Shown here: positions 9,416 through 19,618 of the stretch, piece after piece
Layout of the letters: each line of letters begins with the position of its first letter
How positions within the stretch are numbered: position 1 is the stretch's first letter
Assembly (NCBI RefSeq): GCF_000620305.1
Contig: NZ_KK211100.1
Coordinates: 176,467-240,466 of the forward strand
Direction: 5' to 3'
Source of the DNA: Desulfitibacter alkalitolerans DSM 16504
GTDB lineage: Bacteria; Bacillota; DSM-16504; Desulfitibacterales; Desulfitibacteraceae
DNA length: 64,000 nucleotides
Position numbers and translations under genes: made by a program
Notes under the pieces: model-generated
Seen by the model: only the letters and a program-made list of their open reading frames with translations
What the model was told of the DNA's origin: nothing
Databases searched by the model: none

Positions 9416-10831
9416 TTAGTAGGCAAGTTCAACACCTGTTATCTCAGAAACCTCCTTTGTAAGTGCCATTAAATCATCCCTGTTAACTTCCCTGATTGAT
9501 GTTTTGCCTAAAGCCTTAATGCCATCCTCCATTTCCAGGGTACAGGATTTCAAAAACTTTTCCAGGCTTTTAGCACCCTCATAAATATTAAATTGTTTTT
9601 TAAATACGCCATTGTACCAAACCACCTGGGTTGGTGGTTCAAAGGGTAAAGCCTGAAAAACCTGATTGTGAGATACTGCATATAATGCTGCTGTACCAAT
9701 ATATACGGCATCTGCTCCCAGAGCAATGGCTTTTAAAAAATGTCCTGGGTTAAATAATCCCCCTGAAACAATCAGGCTGACTTTTCCTTTGAGGTTTTTG
9801 CTTTCAAGGTATTTAACGCTCCTACATAATGCATATAATGTAGGCAGGCCAAAATCATCCTGTAGAATAGGTGGACTGCCGCTGCCGCCAGCTTGAGCAC
9901 CACCCAGGGTTATGAAGTCTACTTCAGACATTATAGCCACATCCAGATCCCTTTCTAAATATTTACCACAACCTATTTTGCAGCCTACAGGCACACCACC
10001 TGTAACCTCCTTTAATTCACCAACTAATTCTTTTAGGGATCCTTGATTTTTAAGTTCTGGCATTATGGCATTTATTACAGCATCCTGGTTTTTCTTTAAC
10101 CCCATTATTCTGCGAGAAGTTTTATCCAGTTCTTTCTCTTTGGTAATATGACCTACCCCACCATAAGCACCCTGCCCAATTTGAATTTCGATCATATCTG
10201 CCTTTCTAAGGGTTTTTTTGTCCCTTGCCCAGCTTGCCCTGGGCAGCTGCAGTATTAAAAGCTTGGCAGCTTTTCTTTCTGCAGGATGCATGCCGGCTTC
10301 TCCGGTATTTGTAGCAGTCCCTGCTGCTGATGCGGCCCTGGCTATGGCAACCTTCACTTTGCTGTCTAAGGCAGTTCCATTTGCCATTCCTCCCACAAGT
10401 ATTGGAATGCTAACCTTCAAGGGTTTTTTGGCCTTTGGGCCAATTATTACAGAGGTGTCTATGATCACATTATCTTCAGTAGCATGTTTGTCCAATTGGG
10501 CCATATTAAACATTAAATCATCAAAGTGTAAAAATTTCCTTGGACTTCCCAGGGGTCTCTCGATGACTGTACCCTTTTCTGCTCTCATGTTGTTTTCAAC
10601 TACATTCTGGAAGCCTATCCTTTTAGTTGCACTATACAGTTCCATTAAATTTCTCTCATAGGGTTCTGTCATTATTGTTTTTGTAAAATTATTTATGGTC
10701 CTCTTAATACCATATCTGGTTAACCAATATATGCCTGCCCCAGTCAACATAAAACCAGCTGCACTTATTCCAACCTGCCTGAACTTTGCAATTTTTATAA
10801 GAAAAGCTCCATTCACATATACCACCCCCAC
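9416..10831 (-). CDS. FMN-binding glutamate-synthase-domain protein with N-terminal membrane anchor
   Basis: The family shares the FMN-binding alpha/beta barrel of the glutamate synthase large subunit but stands alone, without amidotransferase or GltD partners; its substrate is not established. The protein begins with a hydrophobic segment (about 18-40), then the barrel with IPILVGGMANGTAL, QIGQGAYGGVGH, TLGGAQAGGSGSPP and GADAVYIGTAALYAV. The expected cysteine region reads CKIGCGKY. The start is uncertain: the frame opens at GTG 10831, but a GTG at 10816 has a better GGGGTGG ribosome site. An electron-transfer role at the membrane is possible given the nuo operon nearby, but this is speculation. 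Confidence 0.8.
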   Translation of the reverse strand: MGVVYVNGAFLIKIAKFRQVGISAAGFMLTGAGIYWLTRYGIKRTINNFTKTIMTEPYERNLMELYSATKRIGFQNVVENNMRAEKGTVIERPLGSPRKFLHFDDLMFNMAQLDKHATEDNVIIDTSVIIGPKAKKPLKVSIPILVGGMANGTALDSKVKVAIARAASAAGTATNTGEAGMHPAERKAAKLLILQLPRASWARDKKTLRKADMIEIQIGQGAYGGVGHITKEKELDKTSRRIMGLKKNQDAVINAIMPELKNQGSLKELVGELKEVTGGVPVGCKIGCGKYLERDLDVAIMSEVDFITLGGAQAGGSGSPPILQDDFGLPTLYALCRSVKYLESKNLKGKVSLIVSGGLFNPGHFLKAIALGADAVYIGTAALYAVSHNQVFQALPFEPPTQVVWYNGVFKKQFNIYEGAKSLEKFLKSCTLEMEDGIKALGKTSIREVNRDDLMALTKEVSEITGVELAY

Positions 10832-10888
10832 GTTAAAAGCTGTTAATGATATTATGTGAATAAATCCACGTATTATTTAAAGTATTAT

Positions 10889-11239
10889 CTAAAAGGCATC
10901 CTGAATAATTTCGCAGGTATAATCCATTCCTTTTTTTTCAATGGAAACAACATCAAAGCGGCAGTTCTTTTGGAATATATTGTTAACCTTTAAGTAATAT
11001 GCTGCAACCTTTCGGATTTTCTTTTGTTTCACAGCTGAAACACTTTCGTAAGGTAAGCCATAGTTGGTGTTTCTTCTGGTTTTTACCTCAATAAATACTA
11101 TGTAATTCTCCTTATATGCAATAATATCTATTTCACCTAATTTGCATCGATAATTAACAGTAATAATCTCATATCCTATTTCCTTTAAGTGTTTTTGTGC
11201 CAGCAATTCACCTCTTTTGCCTATTTCATGATTGTCCAT
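10889..11239 (-). CDS. yraN: YraN family endonuclease-like protein (UPF0102)
   Basis: A small protein (116 residues) of the UPF0102 family, which has a Holliday-junction-resolvase-like fold and unknown function. The nuclease-like motif is visible as GEIDIIAYKENYIVFIEVKTR (an Asp, then Glu-x-Lys). The frame extends upstream, but I chose the ATG at 11239 because GGGGAGTGGAG stands just before it. It lies 86 bases after nuoN and just before the FMN-binding protein gene. In most Firmicutes it follows rnhB directly, so here the nuo operon has come between them. Confidence 0.9.
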   Translation of the reverse strand: MDNHEIGKRGELLAQKHLKEIGYEIITVNYRCKLGEIDIIAYKENYIVFIEVKTRRNTNYGLPYESVSAVKQKKIRKVAAYYLKVNNIFQKNCRFDVVSIEKKGMDYTCEIIQDAF

Positions 11240-11325
11240 TCTCTCCACTCCCCGGATAATATGTAAAAGAAAAAGCCCTAGGAGCATTATAACACTACCA
11301 GGACTTTTGTTTTAAGGATTTTTCT

Positions 11326-12762
11326 TTACTGAATAAATAGGGAATTTGCAGCTTGAACAGTTAGGTCAATTAATGGAGTAAAGTAGATTCCCAAGAATAA
11401 GCTGACAACCATACATATTACAACGGCTGTTTTTAATCCAGACGATACCCTGACTGGTTCTGCATTTTCCTCAGCCTTACCTATATACATAACCTTTACT
11501 ACAATCAGGTAGTAATAAACAGAAACCATACTCATGACAATTCCTATGAAAGCCAGCCATACATATCCCGCGTCTATAATAGCAGTAAAGAGGAGCAGCT
11601 TTCCTACAAACCCTGCTAAAGGCGGTAATCCTGCAAGGGATATAAGGCTTATGAACATGGCTGCCGCTAACAAGGGAGATCTGGTGGCAAGTCCAGCATA
11701 ATCTTTAATCTCAAAGGATCCGGTCCTGTTGTAAAAGGCTGCTACCACAGCAAAGGCTCCAATATTAGCAAAAACATAGGTCATTGAATAGAACAATAAT
11801 GCAGCTATACCAAGTTCACTAAAGGCAATTAAGCCAAGTAAAATATAACCGGCTTGTGCAATACTTGAGTAAGCAAGCATTCTCTTTATATTAGTCTGGG
11901 GTATTGCTACCAGGTTACCAAAAATCATGGTAAGAACAGCTAAGGCTGTAACCACCACTATCCAAAGATTTGCCAGGTCAGGAAGTGCAATTACAAAAAT
12001 CCTAACTAGTACTGCAAAGGCAGCTGCCTTGGATGCTACAGCCAGGAAAGCTGTAATTGGCGTCGGGGCACCCTCGTAAATATCTGGTGACCACATGTGA
12101 AAGGGCACTGCAGAAACTTTAAAGGCTAATCCAGACAGTGTAAATATCATTCCTAGTACTAGTAGTGGTTGTACACCGTTAACTGCAACTGCTGCTACCA
12201 TGTCCTCAATAATAACGGTTCCTGTCGCACCATAGAGTAAACTAAGACCATACAGTAATATACCAGACGACATGGCACCTAGTATCAAATACTTTAATCC
12301 TGCCTCTGTACTTGTTGGTCTGTTTCTTAAAAAGGCAGTAAGCACTATAAAGGTAATTGTCATCAATTCTAATCCTACATAAAATGTAACAAGGTCACCG
12401 GCAGATACCATCATCATCATGCCAAGAGTAATGAATACAAGCAAAGAATAATATTCTGACTGGTAATAGCCCAACTTTCCTATATACTCAAAGGAGACTA
12501 ATACCACAAGGACAGCAGATATTAGTACTAATTGTTTAAAGAAGTTGGCAAAGGGATCAATAATATACATGCCCTCTAGAAATCTTTCATTAACCCCTTG
12601 AAACATAATGGTTGATACAAGTACCATAATTAAGCCAGCCAGGGTAATATAGCCAAAACCCTTTGTTTCAGTTTTAGGCACTAAAAGTCCTAAAACTAAG
12701 ATTAATAATCCAAGAGCTCCTGCAATTAATTCAGGTACTAAAAGATATATATTCATTCCCAT
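11326..12762 (-). CDS. nuoN: NADH-quinone oxidoreductase subunit N
   Basis: One of three antiporter-like proton-pumping subunits of complex I, in the cytoplasmic membrane. The 478-residue protein has about 14 hydrophobic helices. It carries the conserved lysine-bearing helix near KYLILGAMSSGILLYG and the segment AVPFHMWSPDIYEGAPTP. Its ATG shares one base with the nuoM stop (TAATG), a coupled junction. It is the last gene of the operon. Length and motifs are normal. Confidence 0.96.
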   Translation of the reverse strand: MGMNIYLLVPELIAGALGLLILVLGLLVPKTETKGFGYITLAGLIMVLVSTIMFQGVNERFLEGMYIIDPFANFFKQLVLISAVLVVLVSFEYIGKLGYYQSEYYSLLVFITLGMMMMVSAGDLVTFYVGLELMTITFIVLTAFLRNRPTSTEAGLKYLILGAMSSGILLYGLSLLYGATGTVIIEDMVAAVAVNGVQPLLVLGMIFTLSGLAFKVSAVPFHMWSPDIYEGAPTPITAFLAVASKAAAFAVLVRIFVIALPDLANLWIVVVTALAVLTMIFGNLVAIPQTNIKRMLAYSSIAQAGYILLGLIAFSELGIAALLFYSMTYVFANIGAFAVVAAFYNRTGSFEIKDYAGLATRSPLLAAAMFISLISLAGLPPLAGFVGKLLLFTAIIDAGYVWLAFIGIVMSMVSVYYYLIVVKVMYIGKAEENAEPVRVSSGLKTAVVICMVVSLFLGIYFTPLIDLTVQAANSLFIQ

Positions 12763-14294
12763 TAGAATATCCCCCTTATAGCAGCCGCGGCTTGAATTTT
12801 TTCTACCAGGGGTTCAACTCCAACATTAATCAGATCAATCAAGGGAGCAGGATATACACCAAATAGGATTAGTGTACCAATTAGGACAACCATTGGTATC
12901 ATGCCCACACCCCTTGCATCCTCTAGATGATCCCACTCTTCCTTCCTGGGCCCAAAGAAAGTAAACTGAACAACCCTTAAAACATAGGTAGCGGTAATTA
13001 CAATACCAAGTATACCTAGTATGGCCAGGAACCTGAAGGAGATAAAACCAAAAATAACCTGATCAACTGAGAAAGCACCAAGGAATATCAAGAATTCAGC
13101 TACAAAGTTATTTAGTCCAGGCAGGCCTAATGATGCTAGACCAGCTATGACAAATCCTGCAGCAATCCTGGGCATTTGATGAGCCAGGCCACCAAAACGT
13201 GCAATTTCCCTGGTATGTGCCCTATGGTAAATATGTCCAACGAGAGCAAAGAAAAGAGCAGTCATAATACCATGGGCAAACATTTGTGCAACAGCACCAT
13301 CCAAGCTTAAAGTATTTAATGCAGCTATTCCTAATAAAACATAACCCATATGGCTAACACTAGAGTATCCAATAACAAATTTTAGATCCTTTTGAACCAT
13401 GGCCACCAGAGCACCGTAGACCACGTTTACTATACACAACAGGGCTATTACCGGAGCCCAGTATTTGGCCCCTTCAGGATAATAGAAAAGCCCAAGTCTT
13501 ATTAAACCGTAACCACCAAGCTTCATAATAACACCAGCGTGCAGCATACTTACTGCTGTTGGTGCAGCAACGTGACCGTCTGGTGACCAGGTGTGTAATG
13601 GCCACATTGGAACCAAAAAGCCAAAACCAACAAGCATTAAGAAAAACGCAAACTTCTGGAAAGCAATGTCATATGTTACAGTTCCAAGGGCCATTATATC
13701 CAGTGTGATAAAGCCTAAATGCTCTGGAGCTGCAGCATATAAGAAAGTGGCTATTATTGCAACTAATGCAAACACACTACCAATCAACAGATAAAGTGTC
13801 AGCTTCATTGCCGCATATTCTTTTCTGGTACTACCCCAAAGCCCAATAAGCACGTACATTGGAATTAATGCTACTTCAAAAAAGAGGTAGAAGAAGAACA
13901 AATCCAAGGCAATGAACACCCCAAAAACACCAGCAGTTAGAATCAGCAGGAAGACAAAGAACTCCTTGATTCTGTTGCGCATGTCCCATGAGGCAAAGAC
14001 ACCTGTGAATATAACTAAACTTGTCAAAAGAACCATTGGCAGACTTAATCCGTCTACACCAACAGCATAGTTTATTCCCAGATAATCCACCCAGGGAATA
14101 CTTTCTACAAATTGCATTCCACCAATGCTTTTGTCATACAAAACAAAAATTGCAATGGATAGAATCAGGGATACTGAAGCAGAAATTGCTGCTGTAATTT
14201 TAATAAGCTTTTCTTCTTTTTCAGGTATTAAAAGAATTACTAGAGCCCCTACTACCGGTGCTAGCATTATGATAGATAAAACTGGAAAATTCAT
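12762..14294 (-). CDS. nuoM: NADH-quinone oxidoreductase subunit M
   Basis: Antiporter-like proton-pumping membrane subunit of complex I, 510 residues. Family features include YAVGVDGLSLPMVLLTS near the N-terminus, LFFEVALIPMYVLIG, PLHTWSPDGHVAAPTAVSM and YSSVSHMGYVLLGI. The ATG immediately follows the nuoL stop, and its ribosome site AGGAGGGATATAA lies in the end of nuoL. Normal length; no frame damage seen. Confidence 0.97.
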   Translation of the reverse strand: MNFPVLSIIMLAPVVGALVILLIPEKEEKLIKITAAISASVSLILSIAIFVLYDKSIGGMQFVESIPWVDYLGINYAVGVDGLSLPMVLLTSLVIFTGVFASWDMRNRIKEFFVFLLILTAGVFGVFIALDLFFFYLFFEVALIPMYVLIGLWGSTRKEYAAMKLTLYLLIGSVFALVAIIATFLYAAAPEHLGFITLDIMALGTVTYDIAFQKFAFFLMLVGFGFLVPMWPLHTWSPDGHVAAPTAVSMLHAGVIMKLGGYGLIRLGLFYYPEGAKYWAPVIALLCIVNVVYGALVAMVQKDLKFVIGYSSVSHMGYVLLGIAALNTLSLDGAVAQMFAHGIMTALFFALVGHIYHRAHTREIARFGGLAHQMPRIAAGFVIAGLASLGLPGLNNFVAEFLIFLGAFSVDQVIFGFISFRFLAILGILGIVITATYVLRVVQFTFFGPRKEEWDHLEDARGVGMIPMVVLIGTLILFGVYPAPLIDLINVGVEPLVEKIQAAAAIRGIF

Positions 14295-16169
14295 TTATAT
14301 CCCTCCTAGCACTGGTATTGCCATCCATATTACCAGTAGAATTACGGCGATAAAGATGACCAAGGCATAGTTCTGCATGTTGCCAGTTTGAATGAATCTC
14401 ATTCGCGCCCCGGCACCTCTGATACCATCAGAAATACCATGAGCTGTACCATCTACTAAATTCCTGTCACTCCAGTTAAAGGCACTTGAAATTACTAATA
14501 CAACCTTATCAAAGAACCATTGATAGATTTCATCAATGTAATACTTATTTTCCAGGAGTATATATATGGGTTTGAATGTTTCTTTGATTTTCTCTGCTGA
14601 TATGACCTTTTTATAGTATATCAGCCATGCTAGCAGTATTCCTGAAAGAGCAATAACTGTAGATACAACCATTATCATTAAATCCGGTACTGGGTGATGA
14701 GGGTAGCCATAGTAAACATAAGCCCAGAATGCCTTTTCCAAAAATGGTGCACCGATAAATCCTGCTATGACTGAGAATACCGCCAAAATAATTAATGGTA
14801 TTGTCATTGCTGGTGGTGATTCATGGGGCTCATGTTCAGCTCTAGATTCACCAAAGAAGGCTACAAATATTAGTCTGAACATATAAAATGCTGTTAAAAA
14901 GGCTACAAATGTTGCTAGTATATAGAGACCAGTAAAGCCAGCATCTCTGGTTACCAGGAGTATTTCATCCTTACTCCAAAACCCTGCCAACGGAAAAATT
15001 CCGGCTAAAGCCAGGGCCCCTATAACAAAGGTCCAGGTAGTTATGGGCATTTTCTTATTAAGCCCACCCATTTTCCAGATATTATTACTGTGGACTGCGT
15101 GAATTGCACTGCCAGCACCCAGGAACAATAAAGCTTTGAAGAATGCATGGGTTGTAAGGTGGAACATACCTGCAGTCACACTTCCCACACCTAAAACCAT
15201 TACCATGTAGCCTAGCTGGCTTAAGGTTGAGAATGCAAGTATTCGCTTAATATCTGAATTAACTATGGCGATGGTTGCTGCAAATAATGCAGTAAAACCA
15301 CCCACATAGGCAATTACTAACAAGGCCACATCAGAATGGGCAAATAAAACAAATTGGCGGGAAATCAGATAAACGCCAGCTGCAACCATTGTAGCAGCAT
15401 GTATTAAAGCACTTACTGGAGTTGGACCCTCCATTGCATCAGGCAACCAAACATGTAATGGAAACTGGGCACTTTTTCCTACTGGGCCGATAAACACAAG
15501 GATGGCTGCAACAGCAAGCATTGTGGTATTGGCAAAAGCTGGTATGGCATCAGCGAGTTCTCCAAAATTGAAGGTGCCAAACATTAAAAACAGGTAGAAA
15601 AATCCTAATAGGAAGCCAAAGTCGGCAACCCTGTTGGCAATAAAAGCTTTTTTATTGGCTTCAACAGCTGAATGCTTTCCAAAATAAAACCCAATTAGCA
15701 GATAGGAACTTAAACCAACCAGTTCCCAGAAAAAGAACATCTGAAAGTAGTTATTCGCAACTACCAAGCCTAACATTGATGCAGAAAACAGGGAAAGGTA
15801 TCCGAAATATCTTGAGAACCCTGGGTCCCCTTCCATGTAAGCAAGAGAATATATATTGACCATTAAAGCTATGAAGCAAACTACTATCAGCATTACAGCT
15901 GTAAGTGGGTCTATTAAAACTCCCGCTTCAATTGTTAATCCCGGTAAAGATAACCAGTTAACTGAATACTCCACGGGACCTTCCATGGTTACTCCATATC
16001 GCAACACTTCAACTGCAATTCCTATGGATATGATTAGACATACTCCCATGGTAATTACAGATAAAAGGGCACTAAACAGTTTAAATTTCTTTGTAAGAAA
16101 TGCTATGAGCACAAAAGCCAATAATGGCAAAATTGGCAAAAGCCACGCTAGTTCTATCAATCTTCTCAC
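14295..16169 (-). CDS. nuoL: NADH-quinone oxidoreductase subunit L
   Basis: The largest antiporter-like subunit of complex I (up to 624 residues), with a C-terminal lateral helix that braces the membrane arm. Conserved segments include FFFWELVGLSSYLLIGFYFG, PLHVWLPDAMEGPTPVSALIHAATMVAAG (within about 240-270) and FSTLSQLGYMV. The start is ambiguous: the frame opens at GTG 16169, but the ribosome site AGGTGA is better spaced for a TTG at 16160. The difference is three residues. Confidence 0.96.
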   Translation of the reverse strand: MRRLIELAWLLPILPLLAFVLIAFLTKKFKLFSALLSVITMGVCLIISIGIAVEVLRYGVTMEGPVEYSVNWLSLPGLTIEAGVLIDPLTAVMLIVVCFIALMVNIYSLAYMEGDPGFSRYFGYLSLFSASMLGLVVANNYFQMFFFWELVGLSSYLLIGFYFGKHSAVEANKKAFIANRVADFGFLLGFFYLFLMFGTFNFGELADAIPAFANTTMLAVAAILVFIGPVGKSAQFPLHVWLPDAMEGPTPVSALIHAATMVAAGVYLISRQFVLFAHSDVALLVIAYVGGFTALFAATIAIVNSDIKRILAFSTLSQLGYMVMVLGVGSVTAGMFHLTTHAFFKALLFLGAGSAIHAVHSNNIWKMGGLNKKMPITTWTFVIGALALAGIFPLAGFWSKDEILLVTRDAGFTGLYILATFVAFLTAFYMFRLIFVAFFGESRAEHEPHESPPAMTIPLIILAVFSVIAGFIGAPFLEKAFWAYVYYGYPHHPVPDLMIMVVSTVIALSGILLAWLIYYKKVISAEKIKETFKPIYILLENKYYIDEIYQWFFDKVVLVISSAFNWSDRNLVDGTAHGISDGIRGAGARMRFIQTGNMQNYALVIFIAVILLVIWMAIPVLGGI

Positions 16170-16188
16170 CTACCTTTTCAGTTAACAT

Positions 16189-16503
16189 CTACCATTTTAA
16201 CCAATCAATATTATCCACATTAGTAACAAGTCTTTCGCGGTATATCTTAATGATAATTGCCAGACCAACTGCTACTTCTGCGGCAGCAACAACAATGACA
16301 AAGATTGCAAAGACAAAACCCATGGCTGCATCAGGGTTTAAAAACCTATTAAAAACAACCAGATTTATATTAACTGCATTTAACATTAGTTCAACACCCA
16401 TTAAAACAGCAATGGCATTTCTTTTTGCCACTGCACCATAAAAGCCTATGGTAAATAACAGTGCAGCAAGAATCAAATAATGCTCCATACCTATAGCTGT
16501 CAT
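16189..16503 (-). CDS. nuoK: NADH-quinone oxidoreductase subunit K
   Basis: Small three-helix membrane subunit (104 residues). The helix-buried glutamates of the proton path are visible in [15 protein letters not shown] and in [11 protein letters not shown]. The ATG overlaps the nuoJ stop by four bases (ATGA). Its ribosome site is the nine-G tract near the end of nuoJ, so translation of the two genes is likely coupled. Confidence 0.97.
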   Translation of the reverse strand: MTAIGMEHYLILAALLFTIGFYGAVAKRNAIAVLMGVELMLNAVNINLVVFNRFLNPDAAMGFVFAIFVIVVAAAEVAVGLAIIIKIYRERLVTNVDNIDWLKW

Positions 16504-17003
16504 TGTTTTTTGTCCCCCCCCCTCGCCAACATAACGGCTCCGACCATTGCAACCAGTAACAGGATTGCAGCCCCTTCAAAGGGAATAACAAAATCTCCGA
16601 ACATGTCTATTGCTACCAATCTGACAGTACTGCCCATCTCCCCGGCAACTGCAGGCAGATCACTTAAAGAAATCATGTAGACTGTTACTGCTAAAAAAGC
16701 AGCACTCACAAAAAACCCTATATATTTATACTGGCTAAACAAGTTGCTGTCCTTCATGTCGCCTCTTTTAGTAAGCATGATGCCAAAAACCAGAATAATA
16801 GCTATGGCTCCAGCATAGACTAAGATTTGGACAGCAGCAATATAATCAACACCTAAAATGGCATATACACCTGCTACAGCAACAAAGCTGACTACCAAAA
16901 ACAATGCACTGTGCACAATGTTTTTAGAAAGAACAACTGCCAAAGCTGAACCAACAACAACTGCAGACACAATCCAAAAAACCAACGGTGATACTTCCAA
17001 CAT
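16500..17003 (-). CDS. nuoJ: NADH-quinone oxidoreductase subunit J
   Basis: Membrane subunit of complex I (167 residues, five helices) with the conserved [21 protein letters not shown] segment that holds the pi-bulge helix. The ATG follows AAGGGAGTGAAATAA. The last codons contain a run of nine G (16514-16522) followed by six A, encoding the terminal Gly-Gly-Asp-Lys-Lys-Gln. Confidence 0.96.
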   Translation of the reverse strand: MLEVSPLVFWIVSAVVVGSALAVVLSKNIVHSALFLVVSFVAVAGVYAILGVDYIAAVQILVYAGAIAIILVFGIMLTKRGDMKDSNLFSQYKYIGFFVSAAFLAVTVYMISLSDLPAVAGEMGSTVRLVAIDMFGDFVIPFEGAAILLLVAMVGAVMLARGGDKKQ

Positions 17004-17016
17004 TTATTTCACTCCC

Positions 17017-17418
17017 TTACACCTTAGAATGACCTTCTCCACTTTTATTTAAGAAGTCATATACTGTTGCATCCCTGGTAAAGCATGACAACTCGAAATC
17101 TGTGGAGGAGTTCAAAGCATCTGTGGGACAAACCTCTATACATAAACCGCAAAAGAGGCAATAACCTAGTTCCATCTTAAATTCTGTAAGAATTTTTTTC
17201 TTATCTTCTCCCTTTTCACTATTGAGCTCAATTACCTCATTAGGACAGGCTTTTGCACAAAGCCCACAGGCAATACATTTGTCCATGGAAAAATTGAAAA
17301 ATCCATGGGATCTAGGAGGCAAATTAGGCTTTACCTCTGGATATTGCTGAGTGATTGCCTTACCAAAAAGATTCTTCATTGTAATAGAAAGACCTTTTAG
17401 TAAACCCTTACCGTACAT
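17017..17418 (-). CDS. nuoI: NADH-quinone oxidoreductase subunit I (2x[4Fe-4S])
   Basis: Peripheral-arm ferredoxin-like subunit carrying clusters N6a and N6b. The 133-residue protein has two complete cluster motifs, CIACGLCAKACP and CLFCGLCIEVCP. In complexes that lack the NADH module, this region is a likely docking site for a reduced ferredoxin or similar donor (known from related 11-subunit enzymes; inferred here). The ATG is preceded by AGGAGGTGTTATAA. Confidence 0.96.
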   Translation of the reverse strand: MYGKGLLKGLSITMKNLFGKAITQQYPEVKPNLPPRSHGFFNFSMDKCIACGLCAKACPNEVIELNSEKGEDKKKILTEFKMELGYCLFCGLCIEVCPTDALNSSTDFELSCFTRDATVYDFLNKSGEGHSKV

Positions 17419-17430
17419 TTATAACACCTC

Positions 17431-18462
17431 CTAAAACCATTGGATAACTTTGATTACTACTCCAGTAATTACAATATTAATAATTGCCAATGGTAAGAGT
17501 ACCTTCCAGTTAAAGCTCATTAAATGGTCTACCCTGATTCTGGGGAAGGTCCATCTTAACCACATGAATAGAGTTATTACTAAATACATTTTTATAAATA
17601 CCCATAACCACGAAGGCAAAAATGGTCCATGCCAACCACCTAAAAATACTGTCACAATTATTACCGACATGGCTACCATATTAGCATATTCAGCCAGGAA
17701 AAACAGAGCAAAACGCATACCACTATATTCTGTATATGGGCCTGCTACAATCTCCTGCTCCCCCTCGGGCAAATCAAAGGGTGCCCTGTTAAGCTCTGCT
17801 GTTGCAGCAATAAAAAATATTATAAAGGCCAGGGGCTGCATCACTATGAACCATGCATTCTGTTGTGCTGCTACAATTTCTGACATTTTCAATGATCCAG
17901 TAATCATTACAACACCTAGCAATGAGAATACAAGGGGTATCTCATAACTTATCATTTGAGCAACTGTACGCATTCCACCAAGCAATGAATATTTATTATT
18001 GGAACCCCAGCCTGCCATGATAAATGCCATGACAGTTGTGGAAGCAATAGCTATAAAATAGAAAATCCCTATATTTAAATCTACAGCTATCATGTTTTCT
18101 CCAAAGGGCACTACAGCAAATACCATCATGGTTGGTATAAAAATAGCTATTGGTGCCAGACGAAAGAGCCATTTATCAGCACAGTCTGGAACTATGTCTT
18201 CTTTTCCCAAAAGCTTGATAACATCCAAGGTTGTTTGAAAAAATCCTCTTGGACCCACCCTATTTGGGCCAAGTCTCTGCTGAATATAAGCACTAATTTT
18301 TCTTTCCAGATAAACCAGATATAAAACATTTAACAATAAAAAGACCAAGATAGCTATGGCCTGTATGCTGACCATGACTATATCAACTGCTGTTGGACTC
18401 AAGCCCAGACCAGCTAAAAAATCCCTAATTATTGTTGCTAAATTTACAAAAATATTTTCCAT
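17431..18462 (-). CDS. nuoH: NADH-quinone oxidoreductase subunit H
   Basis: Membrane subunit that joins the peripheral and membrane arms and helps form the quinone chamber. Typical segments are [38 protein letters not shown] and [17 protein letters not shown]. The start is set at the ATG at 18462 (343 residues), because GGGGAG lies 7 bases upstream; an ATG six codons earlier overlaps that ribosome site and lacks one of its own. Confidence 0.96.
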   Translation of the reverse strand: MENIFVNLATIIRDFLAGLGLSPTAVDIVMVSIQAIAILVFLLLNVLYLVYLERKISAYIQQRLGPNRVGPRGFFQTTLDVIKLLGKEDIVPDCADKWLFRLAPIAIFIPTMMVFAVVPFGENMIAVDLNIGIFYFIAIASTTVMAFIMAGWGSNNKYSLLGGMRTVAQMISYEIPLVFSLLGVVMITGSLKMSEIVAAQQNAWFIVMQPLAFIIFFIAATAELNRAPFDLPEGEQEIVAGPYTEYSGMRFALFFLAEYANMVAMSVIIVTVFLGGWHGPFLPSWLWVFIKMYLVITLFMWLRWTFPRIRVDHLMSFNWKVLLPLAIINIVITGVVIKVIQWF

Positions 18463-18487
18463 GTTTAATCTCCCCTGCATTAAAGAT

Positions 18488-19603
18488 TTATCTATCCACC
18501 TCTCCTAGAACAATATCTATAGAAGCAAGGATAGCAACTAAATCCTGTATATAAGTTCCCCTTGACATTTCAGGAAAAGCACCTAGCGAAATAAAAGATG
18601 GCGCATGAATGTGCAATCTATAAGGATTGGTTGATCCATCACTAACAAGGTAAAACCCTAACCAACCCTTGGCCCCTTCCATATGGAAATAGGCTTCTCC
18701 TTTAGGAGGCTTTATTATTCTTGGAACTTTTGTCATTATAGGACCATCAGGCATTTTAGCTATGGCCTGCTTAATAATCTTTATAGATTCTCTCATTTCC
18801 TCCATCCGGACTACATATCTATCAAAACAATCTCCCTTTTCCCCAATGGGTATATCGAATTCAAACTGATCGTACACGCTATATGGCATTTCTTTACGCA
18901 GGTCATACTTTAGGCCGGAAGCTCTTAGATTTACGCCACCCATTCCATAGTTAATGATTGTTTCTGCATTCATTATGCCTACATTTTTGGTTCTGGCATG
19001 AAAAATTTCATTTCCAGTAACTATACCATCGTACTCTTCGAAGCATTCTGGGAGTTCTGCAAGAAGTTTTTCTAGTGCAGGTATGAATTCTGGTGGGAAT
19101 TCGCTGGGCATTCCACCTACACGCATGGAGTTTAATGTCATTCTCGACCCTGTAACCATTTCAAACAAGTCTAAAATCTTTTCCCTGTCTCTGAACATAT
19201 ACATCCAGGCAGAAAATCCATTTAAATCCAGGGCAAAACTAGCTACATAAACAAGATGATTGGCAATCCTTTGTAGCTCTCCAAGAATTACACGCATATA
19301 TTCTGCTCTTTCAGGAACTTCTAAACCCATGAGCTTTTCCACAACTCCCACATAGGCCCAATTGTTTAATGCAGGGGCTATATAGTCTAGCCTGTCAGTA
19401 TATGGAATAAATTGGGTATAAGTCCTGTTTTCTGCAATTTTCTCCATTCCCCTGTGTAAATATCCCATTACGTTTTCAACGTTAGTAACTGTCTCACCAT
19501 CTAGCGTGAGAATAGCTCTATATACACCATGGGTACTTGGATGCTGTGGACCCATATTAAGTTGAAATTCTTGTGTGGTTATATCACATTGTTCTCTTGA
19601 CAT
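18488..19603 (-). CDS. nuoD: NADH-quinone oxidoreductase subunit D
   Basis: Peripheral-arm subunit related to the large subunit of [NiFe] hydrogenases but without metal-binding cysteines; it forms the quinone site with NuoB. The 371-residue protein begins with [17 protein letters not shown], has [12 protein letters not shown], and ends with the conserved [17 protein letters not shown] tail. NuoC is a separate gene, not fused to NuoD as in enterobacteria. Confidence 0.97.
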   Translation of the reverse strand: MSREQCDITTQEFQLNMGPQHPSTHGVYRAILTLDGETVTNVENVMGYLHRGMEKIAENRTYTQFIPYTDRLDYIAPALNNWAYVGVVEKLMGLEVPERAEYMRVILGELQRIANHLVYVASFALDLNGFSAWMYMFRDREKILDLFEMVTGSRMTLNSMRVGGMPSEFPPEFIPALEKLLAELPECFEEYDGIVTGNEIFHARTKNVGIMNAETIINYGMGGVNLRASGLKYDLRKEMPYSVYDQFEFDIPIGEKGDCFDRYVVRMEEMRESIKIIKQAIAKMPDGPIMTKVPRIIKPPKGEAYFHMEGAKGWLGFYLVSDGSTNPYRLHIHAPSFISLGAFPEMSRGTYIQDLVAILASIDIVLGEVDR

Positions 19604-19618
19604 AATTGATACCTCACT

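Noticed and set aside
16391-16591. A 66-codon minus-strand frame across nuoJ/nuoK
   Set aside because: It is an out-of-frame shadow of two well-supported nuo genes, with cysteine/tryptophan-rich composition unlike a real protein.
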